A stretch of DNA of 64,000 bases from CAYXSX01 sp964467925. GTDB taxonomy: Bacteria; Pseudomonadota; Alphaproteobacteria; Micavibrionales; Micavibrionaceae. This document shows, in pieces, positions 6,772 to 15,307 of the stretch. Position 1 is the stretch's first letter, and every line of letters begins with the position of its first letter. The translations under genes and the position numbers were made by a program. The notes under the pieces were generated by a model. That model was not told the origin of the DNA. It made no database searches and worked only from the letters and a program-made list of their open reading frames with translations. The stretch is from assembly GCA_964467925.1 (NCBI GenBank), contig CAYXSX010000002.1:248001-312000 (forward strand), in the 5' to 3' direction.

Positions 6772-8556
6772 TTACTCGGAAGCTTCCTCGTCTTTTTTCT
6801 TCTTGGCAGGAGCCTTTTTAGCGGCGGCCTTTTTCGGCTTTTCCTCTTTACCGCCCTCTTTTTCCTGAAGAGCCGCGCCAAGGATGTCACCAAGAGATGC
6901 GCCGGATTCGGTAGAGCCGAATTCCTTCATCGCCTGCTTGTCTTCATCGATTTCACGCGCCTTGATAGACAGGGACAGCTTGCGGCCCTTGTTATCAATG
7001 CTGATGATTTTGGCATCAACCTTTTCGCCAACCGCGAAGCGGTCGGGGCGTTGCTCGGAACGCTCGCGGGACAGGTCGGCCTTCTTGATGAAGCCCATAA
7101 CAGTGTCGTTGATTTTCACTTCAACACCGTTGGCGTTGGTTTCGGTCACCGTACCGGTTACGATCGCGCCTTTGGCCATGCCTGACAATGCGCCCTCATG
7201 CGGGTCCTTCGTCAGTTGCTTGATGCCAAGGGCAACGCGTTCTTTCTCGGGGTCCATATCAAGAATTTTGACCTTTGCCTTTTTGCCTTTTTCGAAGGCT
7301 TTCAGGGCTTCTTCAGTCTGGTCTTCCCATGATACGTCGGAAAGGTGAACCATGCCGTCGATTTCATCGCCGATAGCGATAAACAGGCCGAATTCGGTAA
7401 CGTTGCGGATTTCACCCTCAAGTTCCTGACCGACTTTGTGCTCGGCGGCGAATTTCGCCCACGGATTTTCCTGACATTGCTTGATGCCAAGGGAAATACG
7501 GCGTTTTTCCTGATCGATTTCCAGCACCATGACTTCCACTTCCTGAGATGTGGAAACGATTTTGCCGGGGTGAACGTTTTTCTTGGTCCATGACATTTCG
7601 GAAACGTGTACAAGGCCTTCAACGCCCTCGCCCAGTTCAACGAATGCGCCGTAATCGGCGATGTTTGTCACGCGGCCCGTAAGCTTGTCGCCGACATTGA
7701 ATTTGCCTTCGACATTTTCCCACGGATCGGATTCAAGCTGTTTCATGCCAAGGGAAATACGTTTTGTTTCCTCGTTGAAGCGGATAACCTGAACGTCCAC
7801 GCTCTGGCCGATTTGCAGGGCTTCGGAGGGGTGGTTAACGCGTTTCCAGCTAATGTCCGTAACGTGCAGCAGGCCGTCAACACCGCCCAGATCAACGAAT
7901 GCGCCGTAATCTGTGATGTTTTTAACAACGCCCTGAACCACTGCGCCTTCCTTGATGTTATCAAGAAGGTCGGATCTTGCTTCCTCGCGTGATTCTTCAA
8001 GTACGGCACGGCGGGAGACAACGATGTTGCCGCGCGCGCGGTCCATTTTCAGGATGTGGAAAGGCTGGGGCGTGCCCATCAGCGGGGAAACGTCGCGCAC
8101 AGGGCGGATATCCACTTGAGAGCCGGGAAGAAACGCAACCGCGCCGCCCAGATCAACCGTAAAGCCGCCTTTAACGCGGCCAAAGATAATGCCGGTAACG
8201 CGCTCTTCTTTTTTGTGTGATTTTTCAAGGTCGAACCAGGCTTCCTCGCGGCGTGCTTTTTCGCGGGAAAGAACGGTGTCGCCGTTGCGGTTTTCCATAC
8301 GCTCGACGAATACTTCGACGACGTCGCCTGATTTGATTTCCGGATCTTCGCCGGGTTTGGAGAATTCCTGCAAGGGGATGCGCCCCTCTGATTTAAGGCC
8401 CACATCGACGATAACGAAGTCTTCTTCCACGTCGATGACCGTGCCGTTTACAACGCTGCCGACAAAGCTGTCCTGGCCCTTCATAGAGGCGCTAAGGAGC
8501 TTTGCGAATTCCGCTGAATCGGTTCTGTCTTTAAGATTTGCGGCTGTTTTTGCCAT
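6772..8556 (-). CDS. rpsA: 30S ribosomal protein S1
   Basis: S1 binds mRNA and helps load it on the 30S subunit. The 594-residue protein has six S1/OB domains. Repeats of the type ITDYGAFVDLGGVDGLLHVT, IADYGAFVELGEGVEGLVHV and VTEFGLFIAIGDEIDGMVHL mark domains 3-5. Each is followed by an RISLG/RVALGIKQ signature. The C-terminal tail is a lysine/alanine-rich low-complexity stretch (KKAAAKKAPAKKKK), which explains why it is longer than the E. coli protein. It lies between cmk upstream and a terminator downstream, the usual cmk-rpsA-ihfB arrangement. Confidence 0.97.
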   Translation of the reverse strand: MAKTAANLKDRTDSAEFAKLLSASMKGQDSFVGSVVNGTVIDVEEDFVIVDVGLKSEGRIPLQEFSKPGEDPEIKSGDVVEVFVERMENRNGDTVLSREKARREEAWFDLEKSHKKEERVTGIIFGRVKGGFTVDLGGAVAFLPGSQVDIRPVRDVSPLMGTPQPFHILKMDRARGNIVVSRRAVLEESREEARSDLLDNIKEGAVVQGVVKNITDYGAFVDLGGVDGLLHVTDISWKRVNHPSEALQIGQSVDVQVIRFNEETKRISLGMKQLESDPWENVEGKFNVGDKLTGRVTNIADYGAFVELGEGVEGLVHVSEMSWTKKNVHPGKIVSTSQEVEVMVLEIDQEKRRISLGIKQCQENPWAKFAAEHKVGQELEGEIRNVTEFGLFIAIGDEIDGMVHLSDVSWEDQTEEALKAFEKGKKAKVKILDMDPEKERVALGIKQLTKDPHEGALSGMAKGAIVTGTVTETNANGVEVKINDTVMGFIKKADLSRERSEQRPDRFAVGEKVDAKIISIDNKGRKLSLSIKAREIDEDKQAMKEFGSTESGASLGDILGAALQEKEGGKEEKPKKAAAKKAPAKKKKDEEASE

Positions 8557-8676
8557 GGTAATGTATTCCCTTTCGGTTTTTAATTGTCTTGGCGGGAATA
8601 ATGCGGCTCTTAAGGCTAGTCAATTAAGAGCTTTCAAAGACCGAACGGTTAAAAACGGGTTTCAAGGCACCATGCC

Positions 8677-9372
8677 CTAAATTCTGTTTCCCGTTTTTTG
8701 TTGGATCATTGCCGAAACCTTTTCATGGACGGTTCGAAACACTTCGTCCGCGCCGAGTTCGGAGGTATCTATAAGAACCGCGTCGTCGGCAGGTTTCAGG
8801 GGTGCGCTTGATCGTTCCATATCTCTGGCGTCGCGCGCACGCATATCCGCTAAAACGGCGTCATATGTAACGGAAACATTGGCGGATTGCAACTCTTTTA
8901 AACGCCTTTGTGCCCGCACTTCTGTCGAGGCGGTGATGAAGAGTTTCAGATCGGCATCGGGGCAGATCACGGTGCCTATGTCGCGCCCGTCCAAAATGGC
9001 GCCGGAGAAGCGCTCACCGGGGTTTGCGGCGAAATCCTGTTGAAGTTTAAGGAGCGCCGCGCGAACCGCAGGCACCGTCGCCACTTTAGAAGCCGCCGAC
9101 CCTGTTTTTTCTTCTCTCAGTTTTGGATTATGTAAAATTTCTGAGGGGGATGAGGCGGAGGCAATCTTTTGCTGGAGGAGGTTGGCGGCATTCGCGGCTT
9201 CCTCCGCGCTTTCGGGGTTGCCGTCCGCCTCCAGCACTTCGAACGCCACGGCGCGGTAAAGCGCGCCCGTATCAAGTAGCGCAAAACCGAGCGTTTCCGC
9301 AAGCCTTCGCGCCAGCGTGCCCTTGCCGCTGGCCGCCGGGCCGTCGATCGCAATTACGAGTTTGTTTTTCAT
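8677..9372 (-). CDS. cmk: Cytidylate kinase
   Basis: Cmk phosphorylates CMP and dCMP. The 231-residue protein begins with the P-loop IAIDGPAASGKGTLARRLA. It continues with LLDTGALYRAVA, GRDIGTVICPDADLKLFITA and the lid-region arginines RAQRRLKELQ and RDARDMERS, all characteristic. The start is the ATG at 9372. It is separated from rpsA by 120 bases that must hold the rpsA leader. Confidence 0.96.
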   Translation of the reverse strand: MKNKLVIAIDGPAASGKGTLARRLAETLGFALLDTGALYRAVAFEVLEADGNPESAEEAANAANLLQQKIASASSPSEILHNPKLREEKTGSAASKVATVPAVRAALLKLQQDFAANPGERFSGAILDGRDIGTVICPDADLKLFITASTEVRAQRRLKELQSANVSVTYDAVLADMRARDARDMERSSAPLKPADDAVLIDTSELGADEVFRTVHEKVSAMIQQKTGNRI

Positions 9373-9440
9373 GGCTTTTTTCCGTCAAAAATTTGTGCCA
9401 GACTGCCAATCCTTTAACGCAGAAGCAAGTATTTGTTCCG

Positions 9441-10052
9441 ATGATCCGTATTATTTTTCTCATAGCCTTGTTGTTTTTAGCCGCCTGTACGAAGGGCCAA
9501 GGCATGAGCCTGATGCCGTATCAGGATAAAAATGCGGGGCCGCAGGATTTTGCGCTTTGTCACGGGTTTAGCTGTTCGTACGAGACACGTACGGGCATGC
9601 CGGAAAAGGAATGGAAAAAGATTTTGAGCGGCTTTTCCCCGCCCGTCAAAAACGCCGCAGCCGAGCGTTTGAAGATTGCCGAGGCGGTGCGAAAGATGGA
9701 GGCATATGTGAACAAGCATAGCGGCTTGAACCCCGATAAAGGCAAGGCCGTACGTTTTGAAAAAGACGAAGATCAGATGGATTGTGTGGATGAAACGATA
9801 AATACCTCGCAATATCTGGCGTTTTTAGATCGTGAGGGCGTGTTTAAATTTCACGTGGCCGCCGATCCCGTTCACCGCGGCTATTTCGTGGACGGCATGT
9901 GGCCGCATAACTCAGCCGCCGTGCGGGAAACGGAAAGCGGAGCGGTTTTTGTGATCGATTCCTATTACTACGATAGCGGATCGAAAATCGCGGTTGTGCC
10001 GCTGGATGAATGGCTCGCCGATTGGCATCCGGAGGATGTTTCGAGAGATTAA
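9441..10052 (+). CDS. Putative lipoprotein with a Cys-His-Asp pattern
   Basis: A 203-residue protein with a clear lipoprotein signal: MIRIIFLIALLFLAACTKGQ, lipobox LAAC, so cysteine 17 should be lipidated. The ATG at 9441 is chosen because it begins this signal; longer in-frame extensions overlap cmk. The mature part has DQMDCVDETINTSQYL, a later WPHNSAAV and then FVIDSYYYDSG. This C...H...D order is reminiscent of transglutaminase-like or papain-like folds, but the family is not certain. It lies on the opposite strand to its neighbours, between cmk and aroA, which usually adjoin. Confidence 0.75.
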   Translation: MIRIIFLIALLFLAACTKGQGMSLMPYQDKNAGPQDFALCHGFSCSYETRTGMPEKEWKKILSGFSPPVKNAAAERLKIAEAVRKMEAYVNKHSGLNPDKGKAVRFEKDEDQMDCVDETINTSQYLAFLDREGVFKFHVAADPVHRGYFVDGMWPHNSAAVRETESGAVFVIDSYYYDSGSKIAVVPLDEWLADWHPEDVSRD

Positions 10053-10060
10053 ATGCAATC

Positions 10061-10183
10061 GTCATCCTGACCAAGCCCCGGGCAATGACCCGGGGCGAGT
10101 GGAAGGATCTCAAAACTTGTGAAGGAGATCCTTCGACTTCGTCCGCTTTCGCTTCGCTAAAGCGTGACTTCGCTCAGGATGAC
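10061..10183. repeat. Palindromic intergenic element, family B (copy 1)
   Basis: Terminal inverted ends gtcatcctga and tcaggatgac. Internal inverted pairs include ccccgggcaatgacccgggg, aaggatct with agatcctt, and cgctttcgcttcgctaaagcg. It occupies the whole gap between the lipoprotein gene and the convergent end of aroA. Dispersed repeats bounded by GTCATCCTGA are common in intergenic DNA of several bacteria. It may also serve as a bidirectional terminator. Confidence 0.8.
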
Positions 10184-10187
10184 GGTT

Positions 10188-11516
10188 CTATTTTATTTCC
10201 GTACCCAGCCCGTTCATAAGCTCCGTAAATCCCGGGAAACTGGTGGCTATCGCGCTGTCATCGTCGATGGTGACGGGGTTTTGTGTTACGCCGCCGAGCA
10301 CGAGGAAGCTCATGGCAATGCGGTGATCGAGCGCGGTTTCGATTTCTGCGCCGCCCTTCGGCGGCCTGCCCGTGCCGTGAATGGTGAGGGTGTCGTGGCC
10401 TTCTTCCAACGTGACGCCGCAGGAAGCCAAGCCCTTGGCCATCATGGCGAGGCGGTCGCTTTCCTTGACGCGCAATTCTTCCAGCCCGCTCATTTCGGTG
10501 GTGCCGGAAGCGCAGGAGGCGGCCACGGCCAGAATTGGGAATTCATCGATCATGGAGGGCACGCGGACGGCGGGCACGGTAATGCCCTTTAGCGGGGAAT
10601 ATTTGACGCACAAATCGGCGACTTTCTCGCCGCCCTGAAGCCGCTCGTTTTCAAATGTAATATCGCCGCCCATTTCGATCAGCGTAGTGTAAAGCCCTGT
10701 GCGGGTTTCATTCATGCCGATATTGGAAAGCGTAATGTCGGAGCCGGGTGTGAGCAGCGCCGCCACAACCGCAAACGCGGCGGAAGAGGGATCGGCGGGT
10801 ACGTCGATGTGGCAGGGGGTTAATTCCTGCTGCCCCGTTACTGTGATTTTGGTGGCACCGTCTTTTAATGTTTCACGGGAAACGTTGACGCCAAAACCGC
10901 GCAGCATGTTTTCGGTGTAATCCCGGGTGGGTGTTTCCTCGATCACTGATGTGTTGCCCGGCGCATTCAGCCCGGCGAGCAGGATGGCGGATTTTACTTG
11001 CGCAGAGGCGACCGGGAGGCGGTATTCGATGCCGAGTGTGTCCCGTGCGCCATGAACGGTGAGCGGGAATTTATCGCCATCGCGTGCCTCGAACCGCGCC
11101 CCCATTTGCGACAGCGGGGTCATGATACGTTGCATCGGGCGTTTGGAAAGGGAAGCGTCGCCGGTAAAGCGTACGCTTATGTCATGGCCGCTGACCAGTC
11201 CGATCAGAAGCCGCGCCGCCGTGCCGCTATTGCCCATATCGAGCGGCTCTTCAGGCTCGCCCAGCCCGCCGATACCAACGCCGTGTATGTGCCATGTGCC
11301 GTCTTCGTCGCGTTCCAGTTTTGCGCCAAGGGCGCGCATGGCGGCGGCGGTATTCAGCACGTCTTCGGCCTCTAACAGGCCCGTGACTGTTGTCTCCCCG
11401 ACCGCCAGTGCGCCCAGAATAAGGGCGCGGTGAGAGATGGATTTATCTCCCGGCATAACCGCCGCGCCCGTCAGCGGGCCGGATTTTTGCGCAGAAAGGG
11501 AGGATTTCGTGTTCAT
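10188..11516 (-). CDS. aroA: 3-phosphoshikimate 1-carboxyvinyltransferase (EPSP synthase)
   Basis: AroA transfers enolpyruvate to shikimate 3-phosphate in aromatic amino acid synthesis. At 442 residues it resembles the class II (Agrobacterium CP4-like) group: MPGDKSISHRALILGALA, GDASLSKRPMQRIM, ASAQVKSAILLAGLN, PSMIDEFPILAVAA and LEELRVKESDRLA are all close to that enzyme. The active-site loop reads GNSGTAARL, with glycine where CP4 has the alanine linked to glyphosate tolerance, so tolerance should not be assumed. It heads the aroA-cmk-rpsA block. Confidence 0.96.
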   Translation of the reverse strand: MNTKSSLSAQKSGPLTGAAVMPGDKSISHRALILGALAVGETTVTGLLEAEDVLNTAAAMRALGAKLERDEDGTWHIHGVGIGGLGEPEEPLDMGNSGTAARLLIGLVSGHDISVRFTGDASLSKRPMQRIMTPLSQMGARFEARDGDKFPLTVHGARDTLGIEYRLPVASAQVKSAILLAGLNAPGNTSVIEETPTRDYTENMLRGFGVNVSRETLKDGATKITVTGQQELTPCHIDVPADPSSAAFAVVAALLTPGSDITLSNIGMNETRTGLYTTLIEMGGDITFENERLQGGEKVADLCVKYSPLKGITVPAVRVPSMIDEFPILAVAASCASGTTEMSGLEELRVKESDRLAMMAKGLASCGVTLEEGHDTLTIHGTGRPPKGGAEIETALDHRIAMSFLVLGGVTQNPVTIDDDSAIATSFPGFTELMNGLGTEIK

Positions 11517-11581
11517 GGGTTCTGATTAGCGTGTCCACCCGCTAAACACAAGCGTGAGCTTGTTGTTTGCAAGGTAATTAC

Positions 11582-11608
11582 TTGACATATTATAAAAATA
11601 AATATAAC
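11582..11608 (+). promoter_or_regulatory. Candidate sigma-70-type promoter for the helical-repeat gene
   Basis: A consensus TTGACA at 11582-11587 and TATAAC at 11603-11608, separated by 15 bases, which is shorter than the ideal 17. The region is strongly AT-rich. Transcription would start near 11615, giving a leader of about 30 bases before the ATG at 11646. Confidence 0.4.
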
Positions 11609-11645
11609 AAACTTAGCGCATACATACCTCTTTTGTGAAAAGACA

Positions 11646-12881
11646 ATGAACAGGTTATCTGTAGATGAGACACTGAAAAATGCGGTTTGCGGCTATAGAG
11701 AGATTACTCTTTATGGTGCTTTCAACGTGCGCGATTTTAACAAGCTATCAGTAGCATGGATAGACTATCTGGAAAGAAATTTTCAGGGGCATAAAGGTTA
11801 TGGCTGGGCCAACTATGATCAGGTAGTTGACATTATGGCTTTTTCCGGCAGATTATTAAATCATCCGGATGAAAAAATTCAGGAAGCGGCAGCCCACTTC
11901 GTTTTGCGTGTGAAAAGAGCCTCTCAACTCCCTAAAAATCATCAGCAACAGAAAAGAGAAAAAGCAGTGCTTTCCAGAGTGAGGAAGTACTATGAAAAGA
12001 CACAGGCAGCCGATGACGCCAATGATATACAACAAGCTGGCAAAAGTCTTTCTAGCTTATATAGACAGGTTCTAAATCCCGAAGACGTAAAGCGTGAAGA
12101 TGTGCGTACGGAAGATCTTCTTAAAGATGTCGCAGCTAGTACTGAGGACGATGTGGTTAGAGAGATTTTTCTGTCACTTATGTCTGTAGATCCTACTAAA
12201 AGAAGGGCCGCAGAATTAATATTAGCAACCTCATTACAAAGAAAAACAAGTGTGCCGTTTAATGTGCTGGATTTTGCCGTCAGACAGCAATCCTCAATAT
12301 CCGGTATCAGAAGAATGGCGGGAATCCGGCTAATGAAAATCGTTGTTGAGTGTTGTTATGAGGAGCTTAGAAAACAAATTCAGCGCCCTATGAAAGCCTT
12401 GGCGCAAGGTTTGCTGGATAAAGATATTGATATTCGTAAGGAAGCACTTGAAGTAGTTTTATTGGTAGAGACTGCGGAAAAGAATTTGTATCCGCAAAAC
12501 AAAAGATATGCTCGTTCTCTGATATACGGACTTAACAGGATCAAAGAAGAAATCGAAGCAGAAAAGCAAGTAAACGGTCGTGCTGAGGATATCTCAGAAC
12601 TTGAAGAAGGCTATTATGCTTTGGTGTATCTGCTTGGGTTTGTTCTGACCACCGAGCGAAAAGAAGTTTCCGGTCAGGTTATAGAGGGAATACACCAGTT
12701 TGCAGTTAAACATTATAAAGATACTGATTTTCCGTCTAAAATGGCGGCTTTGGCCAGAGAGAAAGTTGATTTTGTTCAGTCTAACTTATCTATTCTTTTA
12801 GAAGAAACACTCTCTTCTTTGCAGCTTATTACTTCCTTGGCACCCTCTATAAACCCTGCGTCTTCGGCAGATCCCAACTGA
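11646..12881 (+). CDS. Unknown alpha-helical (HEAT-like) protein
   Basis: A 411-residue protein, nearly all predicted helix, with no signal peptide or membrane segment. Recurrent helix pairs such as NHPDEKIQEAAAHFVLRV, SVDPTKRRAAELILA and LLDKDIDIRKEALEVVLL look like degenerate HEAT/ARM repeats. I do not recognise a specific family. Codon use and composition are more AT-rich than in aroA or the GGDEF/EAL gene beside it. Its stop is directly followed by the stop of the convergent GGDEF/EAL gene with no spacer. A scaffold or binding protein is likely; acquisition by transfer is possible. Confidence 0.6.
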   Translation: MNRLSVDETLKNAVCGYREITLYGAFNVRDFNKLSVAWIDYLERNFQGHKGYGWANYDQVVDIMAFSGRLLNHPDEKIQEAAAHFVLRVKRASQLPKNHQQQKREKAVLSRVRKYYEKTQAADDANDIQQAGKSLSSLYRQVLNPEDVKREDVRTEDLLKDVAASTEDDVVREIFLSLMSVDPTKRRAAELILATSLQRKTSVPFNVLDFAVRQQSSISGIRRMAGIRLMKIVVECCYEELRKQIQRPMKALAQGLLDKDIDIRKEALEVVLLVETAEKNLYPQNKRYARSLIYGLNRIKEEIEAEKQVNGRAEDISELEEGYYALVYLLGFVLTTERKEVSGQVIEGIHQFAVKHYKDTDFPSKMAALAREKVDFVQSNLSILLEETLSSLQLITSLAPSINPASSADPN

Positions 12882-15062
12882 TTACTTATCAAAACTCGCA
12901 AGTTCGCCGTTATAGCCGTTGGCGAAGGTGACGAAGTCTTTGGCCGGGACGGGGCGGCAATAGCGATAGCCCTGCACCTCGTCGCATTTTTCATTAATCA
13001 GGAAGGTTTCATGTTCCTTGGTTTCCACGCCTTCCGCGATAACGCTTAAGTTCAGGGAATGACCCAGAGCGATGATCGTGCGCGTGATCGCGGCGTCGTC
13101 GGCGTTGTTAAGCGCGTTGCGAATGAAGCTTTGGTCGATTTTCAGACGGTCGATGGGGAATTGCCGCAGGTAAGAGAGCGAGGAATAACCCGTGCCGAAG
13201 TCGTCGATGGCGATTTCTACGCCGAGCGAGTGCAGATCCTTGAGCGTTTGGATCGTGTGCTGGATGTCATCCATGAACACGCTTTCGGTCACTTCAAGTT
13301 CCAGCCGCTTGGGATCGATGCCCGTTTCCTTGATCGTCTTTTCCACGAAAGTCTGAATATCGCTTTGCGAGAATTGCGCGGCCGAAACGTTGACGGCGAT
13401 GCGCATGTTATGGCCGTGTTCCTTGTTCCAGATCACCGCTTCTTCACAGGCGCGGCGCATAACCCATTCGCCGATAGGTACGATCAGGCCCGATTGTTCG
13501 GCGATCGGAATGAATTCAACCGGGGAAATATATTTTCCGCCTTCCTTGCTATTGTCTGGTTTGAACCAGCGCAAAAGCGCCTCTGCGCCGATGATCTTGC
13601 CTGTGGTAAGGTCTAGCTGCGGTTGGAAATGAAGATCGAGCTGGTCTTGCTCCATCGCGTCGCGCAAATCGCGCAGGATCTGGAAGCGTTGCTGCACGGC
13701 GCGGTCGAAATCTTCGGTATATTCCTTGACGGTGTCGCGGCCTTCTTCCTTGGCACGGTTCAGGGCGATATCGGCGTTTTTCAGCACCTGATCGGGTTCG
13801 ATACCGTCATCGGGGAATGTGGAAACGCCCACGGAAGCGCGGACCTGAAACTCTTCGTTAAAAACCTTGAACGGCTCGGTGCGCACGACGTTGATCACAA
13901 TTTCACCAACGGCGCGCGCCGATTTGATGCGTTCATCCAGAAGCAGGGTGATAGCGAATTCGTCCTCTCCGGTCCTTGAAACCATGGCAGATTTGGGCAG
14001 AGCGGAGGTCAGGCGTTTACCGACGCCGCGTAAGATGGCATCACCCACGTTATGGCCCATGGAATCGTTGATATCCTTGAAGTGATCGAGGTCGAGTGCA
14101 ACCACGGCATAACGTTCGGTCGTGCCGCCTTCGGCCAATTTGCCGCTCCGGGTGTACTCACTTAATGTCTGAAGGAACAATGTACGATTGGGTAGGCCGG
14201 TAAGCGTGTCGTAATAGGCAAGTTTATGGATTTTTGTCTCGGCCGCGCTTTTGATCTGTTGCATGTTCTGTGCGTTTTGCCGGATCAGGTTCTGGGCGAT
14301 TTCGATTGCGCTGCCGATTTCGTCCGAGGTGCTGAAAGGTGAATCTTTGATATCGGGGTTTTCCGGGTTTTTAGAAGCTTCCAGTAAATTATCACGCATG
14401 AACAGGATGGGCTCCAGCAGCCAGCGACCGAGCGCAATCATCAAAACGGCTGTTACAAAACCGGACATCAGCATTATCACGAGAATGGTTTGCTGGACAT
14501 AGGCGAAAACCTGTCCCTGTACGTTTGCGGAATCAAGGCGTGCCACAACGATATAGGGACGGTTCAAATCGTTGGCGCGCAATACGACCTCGTATGAGGC
14601 GCCGTCACTGCTGCGGTAGGTGCGGGAAAGGTTTTCCTTTTCCAGCATGATCAGTGTCATGGGTTCGCCGTAGTTTTTGATCAGGTCGAGTTGAGTAGAA
14701 TAAATCGTCAGGCCGTTGACGATGGTGGTAGAAAGCAATCTTTCGGCATCGCGCTCCTCAATGGGGGAGGCGAGAAAGTCGGCGGTCGCGGGTTTTATCA
14801 GCGGCACAATCGCCGCGCGGCCGATTTCGCGCAGGTTGTTAAGCCGCTCGTTTTCAACCTCTTTCAGGGTGAAGTTCAAAATGGTGGCCTGCACGGCGAG
14901 GATAGTGAGGAAGACGGCGAGCGCAATTCTCCAGCTGATCCGGCTTCTCCATATTTTGGTCGGCGAAGACAAAAGCATGCTTTTTATAGCCGATTTCTTG
15001 GTTTGGTTTTTGCTCACGGTACCTTGTGCGGCTGAATAAATACGGTTTGTAATGGACGGCAT
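12882..15062 (-). CDS. Membrane c-di-GMP phosphodiesterase, degenerate GGDEF plus intact EAL
   Basis: A 726-residue inner-membrane protein. It has one membrane segment at about residues 45-65, a periplasmic sensor region of about 130 residues, a second membrane segment (ILVIMLMSGFVTAVLMIALG), a HAMP-like linker, then GGDEF (about 280-450) and EAL (about 460-715). The GGDEF signature reads GEDEF, so cyclase activity is doubtful. The EAL half keeps the catalytic set: GAEALLRWF, NVSAAQF, LEVTES, IDDFGTGYSSL, KIDQSF, AEGVET and QGYRYCRP. It should hydrolyse c-di-GMP. ATG 15062, with a GTGGG ribosome site, is preferred to a GTG 12 bases upstream. Confidence 0.9.
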   Translation of the reverse strand: MPSITNRIYSAAQGTVSKNQTKKSAIKSMLLSSPTKIWRSRISWRIALAVFLTILAVQATILNFTLKEVENERLNNLREIGRAAIVPLIKPATADFLASPIEERDAERLLSTTIVNGLTIYSTQLDLIKNYGEPMTLIMLEKENLSRTYRSSDGASYEVVLRANDLNRPYIVVARLDSANVQGQVFAYVQQTILVIMLMSGFVTAVLMIALGRWLLEPILFMRDNLLEASKNPENPDIKDSPFSTSDEIGSAIEIAQNLIRQNAQNMQQIKSAAETKIHKLAYYDTLTGLPNRTLFLQTLSEYTRSGKLAEGGTTERYAVVALDLDHFKDINDSMGHNVGDAILRGVGKRLTSALPKSAMVSRTGEDEFAITLLLDERIKSARAVGEIVINVVRTEPFKVFNEEFQVRASVGVSTFPDDGIEPDQVLKNADIALNRAKEEGRDTVKEYTEDFDRAVQQRFQILRDLRDAMEQDQLDLHFQPQLDLTTGKIIGAEALLRWFKPDNSKEGGKYISPVEFIPIAEQSGLIVPIGEWVMRRACEEAVIWNKEHGHNMRIAVNVSAAQFSQSDIQTFVEKTIKETGIDPKRLELEVTESVFMDDIQHTIQTLKDLHSLGVEIAIDDFGTGYSSLSYLRQFPIDRLKIDQSFIRNALNNADDAAITRTIIALGHSLNLSVIAEGVETKEHETFLINEKCDEVQGYRYCRPVPAKDFVTFANGYNGELASFDK

Positions 15063-15307
15063 GGAAATACCCACTTATGCGCAATATTGTATTTTTAACT
15101 CGTCAAAATCGCAAGGACGTAAAATATAAAATGCAGCTTTATGACGCACCATATCTATTCTAAGCATGTAAATGTTAAGGCCGCGCTAATAAATGGAAAA
15201 ACTTGGTTCGCGGTAATTTTATAAATATTTGAATTATATTGAAAAAATAAAGGCGCGAAGTTTTTGAATAAAATTAAATTTAAATTTTTGAAAAAGAAGC
15301 GGGCGTG

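Noticed and set aside
6355..7185. Plus-strand frame across ihfB and rpsA
   Set aside because: It spans two certain minus-strand genes and the terminator between them.
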